The notes below the pieces were generated by a model. It was not told the DNA's origin. It ran no database searches and worked only from the letters and a program-made list of their open reading frames with translations. 33,502 nt of DNA. It comes from Pseudomonas sp. (GTDB lineage Bacteria; Pseudomonadota; Gammaproteobacteria; Pseudomonadales; Pseudomonadaceae). Each line of letters starts with the position of its first letter. Within the stretch, counting starts at the first letter, position 1. The stretch spans positions 1 through 33,502 of the forward strand of contig NZ_JAUYNP010000016.1 in NCBI RefSeq assembly GCF_030696055.1, in the 5' to 3' direction. Below are positions 26,071 through 33,502 of this stretch, piece by piece. The translations under genes were made by a program, and so were the position numbers.

Positions 26071-27099
26071 TCAACGCACCGGCGGTGCGTACTGCAGACC
26101 ACCTTTGTTCCACAGGGCATTGAGACCACGCTCAATCTTCAGCTCGCTGCCAGCACCGACGTTGCGTTCGAAGCTTTCAGCGTAGTTACCCACTTGCTTG
26201 ATGATCTGTACGGCCCAATCTTTCGGCAGTTTCAGATCCTTACCAAACTCACCTTCGCCACCGAGCAGACGCGCGACATCCGGGTTCTTGGTGGATTTGG
26301 CTTGGTCTGCGACGTTCTTCGAGTCGACGCCCAGTTCTTCGGCGTTGACCATGGCGAACAGCGACCAGCGCACGATGTCGAACCACTCTTCGTCACCCTG
26401 ACGCACGACCGGGCCCAGCGGCTCTTTCGAGATCACTTCCGGCAGCACCACGTACTGATCCGGGTTGGCCAGCTTGATGCGCTGCGCGTACAGCTGCGAC
26501 TGGTCGGAAGTCAGCACGTCACAACGACCGGCTTCCACCGACTTGGCGCTCTCGTCGGAGGTATCGTAGGTGATAGGGGTGTACTTCAGGCCGTTGGCGC
26601 GGAAGTAGTCGGAGAGGTTCAGCTCGGTGGTGGTGCCGGCCTGGATGCACACGGTGGCGCCATCGAGTTCTTTAGCGCTGGAAACGCCGAGCTTCTTGTT
26701 TACCAGGAAGCCTTGACCGTCGTAGTAGTTGACGCCGGCGAAGTTCAGGCCCAGTCCCGAGTCGCGCGAGCTGGTCCAGGTGGTGTTACGCGAGAGGATA
26801 TCGACCTCACCAGACTGCAGCGCGGTGAAGCGCTCCTTGGCGGTCAGCGGGCTGTACTTGACCTTGGTCGCGTCGCCGAATACGGCGGCGGCTACGGCGC
26901 GGCAGGTATCAACGTCCAGGCCCAGGTAATTGCCTTTTTCATCGGCGTAGGAGAAGCCAGGCAGACCATCGCTGATGCCGCACTGTACGAAACCTTTCTT
27001 CTGTACCGCATCCAAGGTAGCGCCCGCTTGCGCGAAGCTGCTGACACCGAGAACGGCTGCGGTAGTCAGTACTGCCAGAGTGGATTTCACCATCTTCAT
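26071..27099 (-). CDS. aapJ: General amino-acid ABC transporter binding protein AapJ
   Basis: A 342-residue periplasmic type II solute-binding protein that delivers L-amino acids to AapQM. A signal peptide (MKMVKSTLAVLTTAAVLGVSSFAQA) is cleaved after residue 25. The mature protein has GFVQCGISDGLPGFSYADEKGNYLGLDVDTCRAVAAAVFGD and DILSRNTTWTSSRDSGLGLNF, typical AapJ text. The frame can be extended to 27147, but the ATG at 27097-27099 follows GGAGG by five bases and begins the signal peptide. First gene of the aapJQMP operon; its leader, candidate sigma-54 promoter and a possible Hfq/Crc site are described separately. Confidence 0.96.
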   Translation of the reverse strand: MKMVKSTLAVLTTAAVLGVSSFAQAGATLDAVQKKGFVQCGISDGLPGFSYADEKGNYLGLDVDTCRAVAAAVFGDATKVKYSPLTAKERFTALQSGEVDILSRNTTWTSSRDSGLGLNFAGVNYYDGQGFLVNKKLGVSSAKELDGATVCIQAGTTTELNLSDYFRANGLKYTPITYDTSDESAKSVEAGRCDVLTSDQSQLYAQRIKLANPDQYVVLPEVISKEPLGPVVRQGDEEWFDIVRWSLFAMVNAEELGVDSKNVADQAKSTKNPDVARLLGGEGEFGKDLKLPKDWAVQIIKQVGNYAESFERNVGAGSELKIERGLNALWNKGGLQYAPPVR

Positions 27100-27110
27100 T
27101 AAAACCTCCA

Positions 27111-27122
27111 GTTGCTTTTGTT
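27111..27122 (-). promoter_or_regulatory. Possible Hfq/Crc (CA-motif) site before aapJ
   Basis: The minus strand reads AACAAAAGCAAC, four consecutive A-R-N triplets, directly followed by the GGAGG ribosome site (27105-27109). In Pseudomonas, Hfq with Crc represses amino-acid uptake genes through A-rich motifs in this position. The match is short, so the call is tentative. Confidence 0.4.
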
Positions 27123-27426
27123 GTGTTTGGAGTCTCGGCCCTACCACCGTACCCTTGTGGGGCTCGTTGAGGCTGTCGGCAGCAACAGATTCAACCGGGG
27201 ATCAGACCTTGGAGCGAGTTTAGTTGCCGATTGCTCCTTCGGCCATAAACTCACGCCTTCCCATTATTTGAATGGGTCAGAGACGGAAAGCAAATTACGG
27301 ATCGCTCAGCAGGTAGCGCTTGGCGAAAGTAGTGGGAAGCCCCCCAAAGGGTTCCCAGTCTGCTCCGCGCCCGATTCGGTAGCAGTGTTACCACCAACGG
27401 ACAACGGCATCAGTCTCCAGGTATAT

Positions 27427-27442
27427 AGCAAGGCCCGTACCA
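27427..27442 (-). promoter_or_regulatory. Candidate sigma-54 (RpoN) promoter for aapJQMP
   Basis: On the minus strand TGGTACG-GGCC-TTGCT matches the consensus TGGCACG-N4-TTGCW with one difference (T for C at position 4); the invariant GG and GC have the exact spacing. Transcription would begin near 27416, leaving a leader of about 317 nt before the aapJ ATG. Nitrogen-controlled amino-acid uptake by RpoN fits. No clear NtrC dyad was found upstream. Confidence 0.5.
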
Positions 27443-27518
27443 GCACCGCGCCCCGAGCACCATACGGACGGGTCAAGAGCAAAACTTTCACCCTGGCGAC
27501 AACTTCTTTCTAGATTAG

Positions 27519-28238
<720 letters not shown>

Positions 28239-28260
28239 TCGCCTTTAAACGAGAGCCCCT

Positions 28261-30162
28261 ATGCACGCCATCCCTGCAATCGAGTCACTGCGCGATATTG
28301 AACAGATCGAACAGACCCCGCTGGCCGAGCGCGACCTGCCGAGCAGCACCTTCGCGCTGATCAGCCGCACGGCTGCCCGGCAACCCGATGCGCCGGCGCT
28401 GTCCTTTATTCTGCAGGGCACGGCCGACGAGCCCACTTACCGGCTCAGCTACCGAGAACTGCTGGGCAAGATCACCCAGACCGCCAATGCCTTCCACCGC
28501 CTGGGCCTGCGCCCGGGCAAGGCGGTGTCCTTTCTGCTGCCCAACCTGCCGCAGACCCACTTCACCATCTGGGGTGGCGAGGCCGCCGGCATAGTCAACG
28601 CGATCAACCCGCTGCTCGAACCTGCGCATATCGCCGAGTTGATCAAGGCCTCCGACTCCGAGCTGCTGGTGACCCTGGCGCCCTTCCCCGGCACCGACCT
28701 GTGGGCCAAGGTCGAAAGCCTGCGCGAGCGGCTGCCGCAACTGAAAGCCATTATCTGCGTGGACATGGCCAACCTGCTGCCCGAACCGCAGCGCAGTGCC
28801 GTCCAGGCACAACGCGGAGCACTGCCGGACGGCGTGCTGGATTTCGACGAGCTGATCGCCAGCTGCGCGGACGACCAGCTGGACAGCGGCCGGGTCATTC
28901 AGCCCGAGGACATCGCCAGCTACTTCCACACCGGCGGCACCACTGGCACGCCGAAGCTGGCCCCGCACAGCCACGCCAACGAAGTGGCCATGGCCTACAG
29001 CATGAACCTGGTGACCCGCTTCGCCCCGGGCGATGTGACCCTCTGCGGCCTGCCGCTGTTTCACGTCAACGGCGTGATAGTCACCGGGCTGACGGCCTTT
29101 ATCGGCGGCGCCGAGGTGCTGCTGGCCACGCCCCAGGGTTATCGCAACCCCAACCTCCTGACGAACTTCTGGAAGCTTATCGAACAGCACAAGGTCAGCT
29201 TCTTCAGCGGCGTGCCGACTATCTATGCCGGACTGCTGCAGGTGCCCAGCGCAGGCCATGATCTGTCCTCGCTGAAATACGCCCTGTGCGGCGCCGCCCC
29301 CATGCCGGTGGAATTGATCCGCCAGTTCGAGGGCAAGACCGGCCTGACCCTGATCGAAGGCTATGGCCTCACCGAAGGCACCTGCGGCAGCTGCGCCAAC
29401 CCGGTTGGCGGCGAGCGCCGCCCCGGCTCCATCGGCCTGCGCATGCCCTACTGCGAGGTGAGCATCAAGCTGCTCGACGAGCAGGGCCACTACCAGCGTG
29501 AAGCCCGGACCAATGAAATCGGCAACCTGTGCATTCGCGGTGCGACTGTGTTCAAGGGTTATCTGCAGAGCAGCAAGAACAGCGGCATCTGGGTCGATGG
29601 CGACTGGTTCAATACCGGCGACCTGGGCCGCATCGACGCCGACGGTTATATCTGGCTGACCGGGCGCAGCAAGGACCTGATCATCCGCGGCGGGCACAAT
29701 ATCGACCCGCAGATGATCGAAGAAGCGCTGCACAAGCACCCCGCCGTGGCCATGGCCGCTGCGGTCGGCAAACCGGATGAGAAGGCCGGCGAACTGCCGG
29801 TGGTCTATGTGCAGCTCAAGCCCGGCGCCCAGGCCAGCGAGGCCGAATTGCTGGCCCACGCCGCCGCGCATATCCCCGAACGCGCCGCCATTCCCAAGGA
29901 TGTGTGGATTATCGACGCTATTCCGCTCACCGCGGTTGGCAAGACGTTCAAGCCTAGCCTACGCTTCGATGCCATTGCCCGTGCCTACCAAATAGCCCTG
30001 GCTGAACTGGACGCCAAGGTACGGGTTGAAGTACGCAGCGATGAGCAGCGCGGTCAGGTGGCGCATATCCATCTGTCCCACAAGGATGCCGCGCTGGCAC
30101 AGGCAGTGGCCAAGCGTCTGGCGGGTTTCGCCATAGGTTTCGAGTTGCATCACGACCACTGA
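28261..30162 (+). CDS. Acyl-CoA synthetase (AMP-forming) with C-terminal extension
   Basis: A 633-residue ANL-superfamily enzyme that adenylates a carboxylic acid and transfers it to CoA. The P-loop is TGGTTGTPK (224-232), followed by ALCGAAPMPVELI, the A5-type EGYGLTEG (366-373), the TGD motif (452-454) with DGYIWLTGRSKDLIIRGGHNI hinge, and the catalytic Lys561 in VGKTFKPSLR. About 60 residues then continue beyond the usual end (LDAKVRVEVRSDEQRGQVAH to HHDH), mixed alpha/beta in character; many ANL ligases stop earlier. The acid is not predictable; medium- or long-chain fatty acids or aromatic acids are possible. Probably co-transcribed with the carboxylesterase. Confidence 0.9.
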   Translation: MHAIPAIESLRDIEQIEQTPLAERDLPSSTFALISRTAARQPDAPALSFILQGTADEPTYRLSYRELLGKITQTANAFHRLGLRPGKAVSFLLPNLPQTHFTIWGGEAAGIVNAINPLLEPAHIAELIKASDSELLVTLAPFPGTDLWAKVESLRERLPQLKAIICVDMANLLPEPQRSAVQAQRGALPDGVLDFDELIASCADDQLDSGRVIQPEDIASYFHTGGTTGTPKLAPHSHANEVAMAYSMNLVTRFAPGDVTLCGLPLFHVNGVIVTGLTAFIGGAEVLLATPQGYRNPNLLTNFWKLIEQHKVSFFSGVPTIYAGLLQVPSAGHDLSSLKYALCGAAPMPVELIRQFEGKTGLTLIEGYGLTEGTCGSCANPVGGERRPGSIGLRMPYCEVSIKLLDEQGHYQREARTNEIGNLCIRGATVFKGYLQSSKNSGIWVDGDWFNTGDLGRIDADGYIWLTGRSKDLIIRGGHNIDPQMIEEALHKHPAVAMAAAVGKPDEKAGELPVVYVQLKPGAQASEAELLAHAAAHIPERAAIPKDVWIIDAIPLTAVGKTFKPSLRFDAIARAYQIALAELDAKVRVEVRSDEQRGQVAHIHLSHKDAALAQAVAKRLAGFAIGFELHHDH

Positions 30163-30194
30163 AGTGCGCACTGGCGCAGGGATTGCGCAAAAAC

Positions 30195-30229
30195 GTGACC
30201 GAGGGTTCAATTTAAGCACCATCGGTCAC
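30195..30229. other. Inverted repeat upstream of the GGDEF gene
   Basis: GTGACCGA (30195-30202) and TCGGTCAC (30222-30229) are perfect 8-bp arms 19 bases apart, 42 bases before the first short ORF. It could be an operator or a hairpin ending the synthetase transcript; there is no T tract. Confidence 0.4.
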
Positions 30230-30271
30230 TCGGATTTACACCAAGGATTGTCAGACCTCGATTGGAGGAAT

Positions 30272-30313
30272 ATGGTCGTCCCAGGTGTTCGCCCACAATG
30301 CAGGGAGCGTTAG
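30272..30313 (+). CDS. Short upstream ORF 1 (leader peptide candidate)
   Basis: Thirteen codons, MVVPGVRPQCRER, ending TAG. It has the best ribosome site of the neighbourhood: GGAGGAAT immediately before the ATG. It is out of frame with the GGDEF gene. No family is recognisable, and the peptide is not of attenuator type (no run of one amino acid). Confidence 0.4.
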   Translation: MVVPGVRPQCRER

Positions 30314-30315
30314 CG

Positions 30316-30360
30316 ATGCCAGTCACAGTGTTCCATCAGCCGTACCCGTCACTTTCATGA
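30316..30360 (+). CDS. Short upstream ORF 2, overlapping the GGDEF start
   Basis: Fourteen codons, MPVTVFHQPYPSLS, ending TGA at 30358-30360, which overlaps the GGDEF ATG as ATGA. Its own AGGGAG site (30302-30307) lies within ORF 1, whose stop is two bases before this start. Together they form a coupled relay into the main gene. Confidence 0.4.
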   Translation: MPVTVFHQPYPSLS

Positions 30361-31295
30361 AAAATGCCAAGTGGCAGGTCGACCTGCAGCAACTACGGCA
30401 ACTGCGACTGTTCAATAATGTCGCGGTCAGCAGCATCAGCCAGCTGCTCAAGGAGTTTCGCGCCTGCGACCTGGAGTCCGGCGAAGTCCTGCTATCGCCC
30501 TTCAACCGCAACCAATACCTCTACCTGCTGCTCAAAGGCCAGCTCAAGGTCTATCTCGGCTCCATGGACAGTCTGGCGGTCAGCATCCTGAATGTCGGCG
30601 ACTGTGCCGGCGAAATCAGCTTTATCGACAACGAACACCCTTGCGCCTATGTGGTGGCGACCGAGCCGAGCAGCGTGCTGCGCCTGCACCGCGAATCGCT
30701 GTTCCAGCTGTTCCAGCAATCCCCCGAACTGATGCAGAACATGCTGGCGCTGCTCTGCGAACGGGTGCGCCAAGGCAACAGCACCATCATCAGCAGCGAG
30801 CATACGGCCAATATCGACGTCCTCACCGGCGCCTATAACCGCCGCTGGCTGGAGCATATGTTCGAGCGTGAAAGCACCCGCAGCGCCTTCAATGGCAAAC
30901 CGCTGTGCATGCTGATGCTGGATGTCGACCACTTCAAAGTCTACAACGACCAGCATGGTCACCTCGCCGGCGACTATGCGCTCACCCTGGTGGCCCATAC
31001 GCTGCGCAACCAGCTGCGGCCGAAAGACAGCCTGACCCGTTTCGGCGGTGAGGAGTTCGTCATTCTGCTGCCGGAAATCGCCGAAGAAGAAGCCCGCGGC
31101 ATCGGTGAGCGGCTGCGCCTGGCCCTGCGCAAGGTCAGTTCCTTTCACTCCCCCATCGGCGTTCTACCAGGCGTGACCGTCTCCATCGGCCTGGCCCAGA
31201 TGCGTCCGAAAGACAGCCTGCAAGGCTTGATCGCCCGCGCCGACAGCGCGCTGTACCGCGCCAAGCAACAGGGCCGCGACTGCCTCTGCGGCTAA
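30357..31295 (+). CDS. Diguanylate cyclase with N-terminal cyclic-nucleotide-binding-like domain
   Basis: A 312-residue cytoplasmic signalling protein. Residues about 10-130 are a cNMP/Crp-type beta-barrel (LFNNVAVSSISQLL, LLKGQLKVYLGS, LNVGDCAGEISFIDNEHPCAYVVATEPS), but the phosphate-binding Arg of active cAMP/cGMP sites is replaced (NEHPCA), so it may bind another ligand or none. Residues about 150-310 are a GGDEF domain: LTGAYNRRWLE, DVDHFKVYNDQHGHLAGD, and the active-site GGEEF (230-234) with an inhibitory RxxD (221-224) exactly five residues before, so it should make c-di-GMP and be product-inhibited. A GTG at 30285 could extend it by 24 residues, but its spacing from GGAGGAAT is too long; I chose the ATG overlapping ORF 2. 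Confidence 0.88.
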   Translation: MKNAKWQVDLQQLRQLRLFNNVAVSSISQLLKEFRACDLESGEVLLSPFNRNQYLYLLLKGQLKVYLGSMDSLAVSILNVGDCAGEISFIDNEHPCAYVVATEPSSVLRLHRESLFQLFQQSPELMQNMLALLCERVRQGNSTIISSEHTANIDVLTGAYNRRWLEHMFERESTRSAFNGKPLCMLMLDVDHFKVYNDQHGHLAGDYALTLVAHTLRNQLRPKDSLTRFGGEEFVILLPEIAEEEARGIGERLRLALRKVSSFHSPIGVLPGVTVSIGLAQMRPKDSLQGLIARADSALYRAKQQGRDCLCG

Positions 31296-31438
31296 GAATC
31301 TATTTACGATCTGCTGCGCGTCGGCCATCCGGCGTTAAAAACAGCCTCGGAATGCTCATTTACAGCTAGTAAACTGCGCTTCCTCGCCTGTTTTTGCCTT
31401 GTCTGGCTCTAGCTCGCGAGATCGTAAACAGGTTCTAA
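31293..31438. repeat. MITE-like element, related copy with different ends
   Basis: The inverted ends are AGAATCTATTTACGATCT (31295-31312) and, on the opposite strand, AGAACCTGTTTACGATCT (31419-31436), two mismatches in 18. The core 31331-31400 aligns with 17463-17531 of the full copy with about eight differences and one 1-base gap, including the GGCGTTAAAAACAG and CGCCTGTTTTTGCC pair. The left end coincides with the TAA stop of the GGDEF gene. Confidence 0.8.
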
Positions 31439-31504
31439 CGCCCTTCAATCCCGCTATCGCTCTGTTAGAGTCGGCGCATAACAATCACGCCCGGATGGCA
31501 CCCT

Positions 31505-32668
31505 ATGCGCAAACTTCTACTGAGCCTGCTGGTTCTGCTCTTGCTCGGCGCAGGCCTGGTCTTCGCCCTGCCCTCGCTACTCGACCGCACGCTGAATAGC
31601 GTCGAGTCGCCCGCGCCCTACCCCGCCAGCGCACCGGCCAAGCAACTGCATAGCAGCCTGTTTATCGCCGACTTGCATGATGACGCGCTGCTCTGGGAGC
31701 GCGACCTGCTCAAACGCTATGACTTCGGCCACTCCGACTTGCCGCGCATGCTCGAAGGCCGCGTCGGACTGCAAGTCTTCTCCACCGTGACCAAGACCCC
31801 GCGCGGCCTCAACTACGAAAGCAACAGCGCCGAAACCGACAACCTCACCCTGCTGGCCATGGCCCAGCGCTGGCCCCGGGAAACCTGGAGCAGCCTGCTG
31901 CAACGCGCCCTGTATCAAGCCCACAAGCTGCAACAAGCCAGCGCCGGCAGCCAGGGCCGCTTGAGCCTGATCCGCACCCGCAGCGACTTCGCCGCCTTTA
32001 TCCAGGCCTGGCAGCAGGACCCGCAGCGCGTTGCCGCCATCCTCGCCAGCGAAGGGCTGCACCCGCTGGAGGGGAAGCTGGAGAACGTCGAGCGCCTGTA
32101 CGACGCCGGTTTCCGTATCGCCGGCCTGACCCACTTCTTCGACAACGAAGTCGGCGGCTCGGCCCACGGCCTGGCCAAAGGCGGCCTGACCCCGTTTGGC
32201 CGTCAGGTGATCCAGCGCCTGGAAGAAAAAGCCATGCTGATCGACCTGGCCCACGCCTCGCGTCCGCTGATCGACGATGTGCTGGCCGTGGCCACACGCC
32301 CCGTGCTGGTGTCCCACACCGGCGTCGAAGGCACCTGCAAGGGCACCCGCAACCTCAGCGACAAACACCTGCAAGGCATAGCCGCCAGCGGCGGGGTGGT
32401 CGGTATCGGCTACTGGGAGACGGCGGTGTGCGCCACCTCGGTCGCGGCCATAGTCCAGGCGATCCGCTACACCGCCGACAAGATCGGCGTGCAGCATGTC
32501 GCCCTGGGCTCGGACTTCAACGGCACCATCCACGCGCCCTTCGATGTCACCGGCCTGGCGCAACTGACCGAAGGCCTGCTCAAGGCCGGCTTCAGCCCCA
32601 GCGAGATTGCCGCGATCATGGGCGGCAATGTGCAGCGCCTGCTGCTTGCCAGCCTTCCCGAGCATTGA
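31505..32668 (+). CDS. Membrane dipeptidase (peptidase family M19)
   Basis: A 387-residue zinc dipeptidase of the renal-dipeptidase family with an N-terminal membrane anchor or lipid-free signal segment (residues 3-22), so the enzyme faces the periplasm. Metal ligands appear as His58-x-Asp60 (ADLHDDALLW), the bridging Glu183 in ASEGLHPL, a His in LIDLAHAS (about 251) and His271 in VLVSHTG; LGSDFNGT gives the late Asp. M19 enzymes cleave dipeptides, including those with D residues, and some beta-lactams; substrate here unknown. The ATG follows a GGATG-type weak site. The gene stands alone between the MITE-like element and a terminator. Confidence 0.93.
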   Translation: MRKLLLSLLVLLLLGAGLVFALPSLLDRTLNSVESPAPYPASAPAKQLHSSLFIADLHDDALLWERDLLKRYDFGHSDLPRMLEGRVGLQVFSTVTKTPRGLNYESNSAETDNLTLLAMAQRWPRETWSSLLQRALYQAHKLQQASAGSQGRLSLIRTRSDFAAFIQAWQQDPQRVAAILASEGLHPLEGKLENVERLYDAGFRIAGLTHFFDNEVGGSAHGLAKGGLTPFGRQVIQRLEEKAMLIDLAHASRPLIDDVLAVATRPVLVSHTGVEGTCKGTRNLSDKHLQGIAASGGVVGIGYWETAVCATSVAAIVQAIRYTADKIGVQHVALGSDFNGTIHAPFDVTGLAQLTEGLLKAGFSPSEIAAIMGGNVQRLLLASLPEH

Positions 32669-32692
32669 GTAAAACCGCCCAATGGCCGCTAT

Positions 32693-32729
32693 CCGGCGCG
32701 GCACTTCGCCGCGCCGGCTTCTTGCTTTA
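32693..32729 (+). terminator. Probable terminator of the dipeptidase gene
   Basis: A perfect 10-bp GC stem CCGGCGCGGC / GCCGCGCCGG (32693-32702, 32708-32717) with a 5-nt loop is followed by CTTCTTGCTTTAC, which is T-rich but interrupted. It starts 24 bases after the stop. Confidence 0.6.
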
Positions 32730-32765
32730 CACTGGCGACCGTTCACTCCTTAACCAATTGACGAG

Positions 32766-33502
32766 ATGACCGTGCTCAAAGCACTCAAGAAAATGTTCGG
32801 CAAAACCGAGGGCGGGCAGCCCAGCCCAGCAAGCCAGCCCGCTACGCCTGCAACGCCTCGCGCTAACGCTGCCCCCAGCGACAACCGCAACCGCACCGCC
32901 GCACCGCGCCCAACCGCCAGCGAGCCGGACCACTCTGCCGCCGCAACGGCCACTAGCGACAGCGCCGAGCATTCGCGCCCGGAGAAAAAACCGCGCCGCG
33001 AACGTGCGGCCAAACCCCTGGATACCTGGAAACTGGAAGACTTCAAGGTCGAGCCGGCCGAGGGTAAGACCCGCTTCCACGACTTCAAGCTCTCTCCCGA
33101 GCTGATGCACGCCATCCACGACCTGGGTTTTCCCTACTGCACGCCGATCCAGGCCCAGGTACTGGGTTACACCCTGAACGGCCAGGACGCCATCGGCCGC
33201 GCCCAGACCGGCACCGGCAAGACCGCCGCCTTCCTGATCTCGATCATCACCCAGCTGCTGCAGACCCCACCGCCGAAAGAGCGCTATATGGGCGAGCCGC
33301 GGGCGCTGATCATCGCGCCGACCCGCGAACTGGTGGTGCAGATCGCCAAGGACGCCGCCGACCTGACCAAGTACACCGGCCTCAACGTCATGACGTTTGT
33401 CGGCGGCATGGACTTCGACAAGCAGCTCAAGCACCTCGAAGCCCGTCACTGCGACATCCTCGTGGCCACCCCGGGCCGCCTGCTCGACTTCAACCAGCGC
33501 GG
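32766..33502 (+). CDS. rhlB: DEAD-box RNA helicase RhlB, N-terminal part (3' truncated by window edge)
   Basis: The frame is open from ATG 32766 to the window edge, 245 codons. RhlB unwinds RNA with the degradosome in the cytoplasm. After a basic start ([10 protein letters not shown]) comes an Ala/Pro/Thr-rich disordered stretch of about 70 residues, a basic patch ([13 protein letters not shown]), then the helicase core: the Q-motif region [28 protein letters not shown], motif I AQTGTGKT, motif Ia [10 protein letters not shown] (FVGGM) and motif Ib TPGR. The DEAD motif and the second RecA domain lie beyond the edge. The start has only a weak GAG before it. P. aeruginosa PA3861 (rhlB) sits in the same neighbourhood as I recall. 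Confidence 0.93.
   Translation, partial: MTVLKALKKMFGKTEGGQPSPASQPATPATPRANAAPSDNRNRTAAPRPTASEPDHSAAATATSDSAEHSRPEKKPRRERAAKPLDTWKLEDFKVEPAEGKTRFHDFKLSPELMHAIHDLGFPYCTPIQAQVLGYTLNGQDAIGRAQTGTGKTAAFLISIITQLLQTPPPKERYMGEPRALIIAPTRELVVQIAKDAADLTKYTGLNVMTFVGGMDFDKQLKHLEARHCDILVATPGRLLDFNQR

Noticed and set aside
27100..27416. aapJ leader as a known riboswitch
   Set aside because: I could not match any conserved riboswitch core; only generic small hairpins are visible.
30285..30356. GTG start for the GGDEF protein adding 24 residues
   Set aside because: It would sit 14 bases after the GGAGGAAT site, and the added residues are not domain-like; the ATG at 30357 is favoured, though proteomics could overturn this.

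Overview
This is a GC-rich gammaproteobacterial chromosome segment, almost certainly Pseudomonas sensu lato. The gene families, the run valS ... yejK ... aapJQMP - carboxylesterase - acyl-CoA synthetase - rhlB (which I recall lying in broadly the same order in P. aeruginosa PAO1 between PA3834 and PA3861), and the Pseudomonas-type intergenic repeats all point that way. It reads as core genome with no prophage, IS transposase, CRISPR, rRNA or tRNA. The accessory signal is in the intergenic repeats and in how genes are started and stopped.

Layout. 1-887: 3' end of valS with a strong terminator. 1024-4335: plus-strand cluster nhaD, small winged-helix protein, TVP38/VTT membrane protein, rlmF. 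4588-5400: DUF1186 protein. 5602-6840 (minus): SLC13/ArsB-like anion permease. 7312-8460: orphan LivJ-type periplasmic binding protein. 8513-13577 (minus): tightly overlapping Lrp/AsnC regulator - sbcD - sbcC, divergent from a yjeH-type amino-acid exporter (13707-14975). 15050-17428: membrane-anchored TAXI-domain protein and nucleoid protein YejK. 17576-18720: PPK2-family kinase overlapping a membrane-anchored glutaredoxin. 18812-19720: DUF4344 metallopeptidase. 19736-21596 (minus): glutathione transferase, GIY-YIG protein, NTF2-like protein. 21715-22686: GlxA-type AraC regulator. 22903-27099 (minus): aapJQMP general amino-acid ABC importer with a candidate sigma-54 promoter and about 317 nt of leader. 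27579-30162: carboxylesterase and acyl-CoA synthetase. 30357-31295: cNMP-like/GGDEF diguanylate cyclase behind two short upstream ORFs. 31505-32668: M19 dipeptidase. 32766-end: 5' part of rhlB.

Two things stand out. (1) A MITE-like element of about 145 bp with terminal inverted repeats occurs as a full copy (17426-17570), an internally deleted copy (8458-8515), a decayed remnant (7109-7140) and a cousin with different ends but the same core (31293-31438). Its ends begin with TAA, and four genes take their stop codon from, or exactly at, those ends. REP-type doublets (4382-4448, 6982-7046, 5493-5584, 22682-22843) add a second repeat layer. (2) The GGDEF gene lacks its own Shine-Dalgarno site and sits at the end of a relay of two short ORFs, the second overlapping its start as ATGA. 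Functionally the window mixes amino-acid import (aap), probable amino-acid export (yjeH with its Lrp regulator), ion transport, DNA repair (sbcCD), polyphosphate and thiol chemistry, and c-di-GMP signalling.
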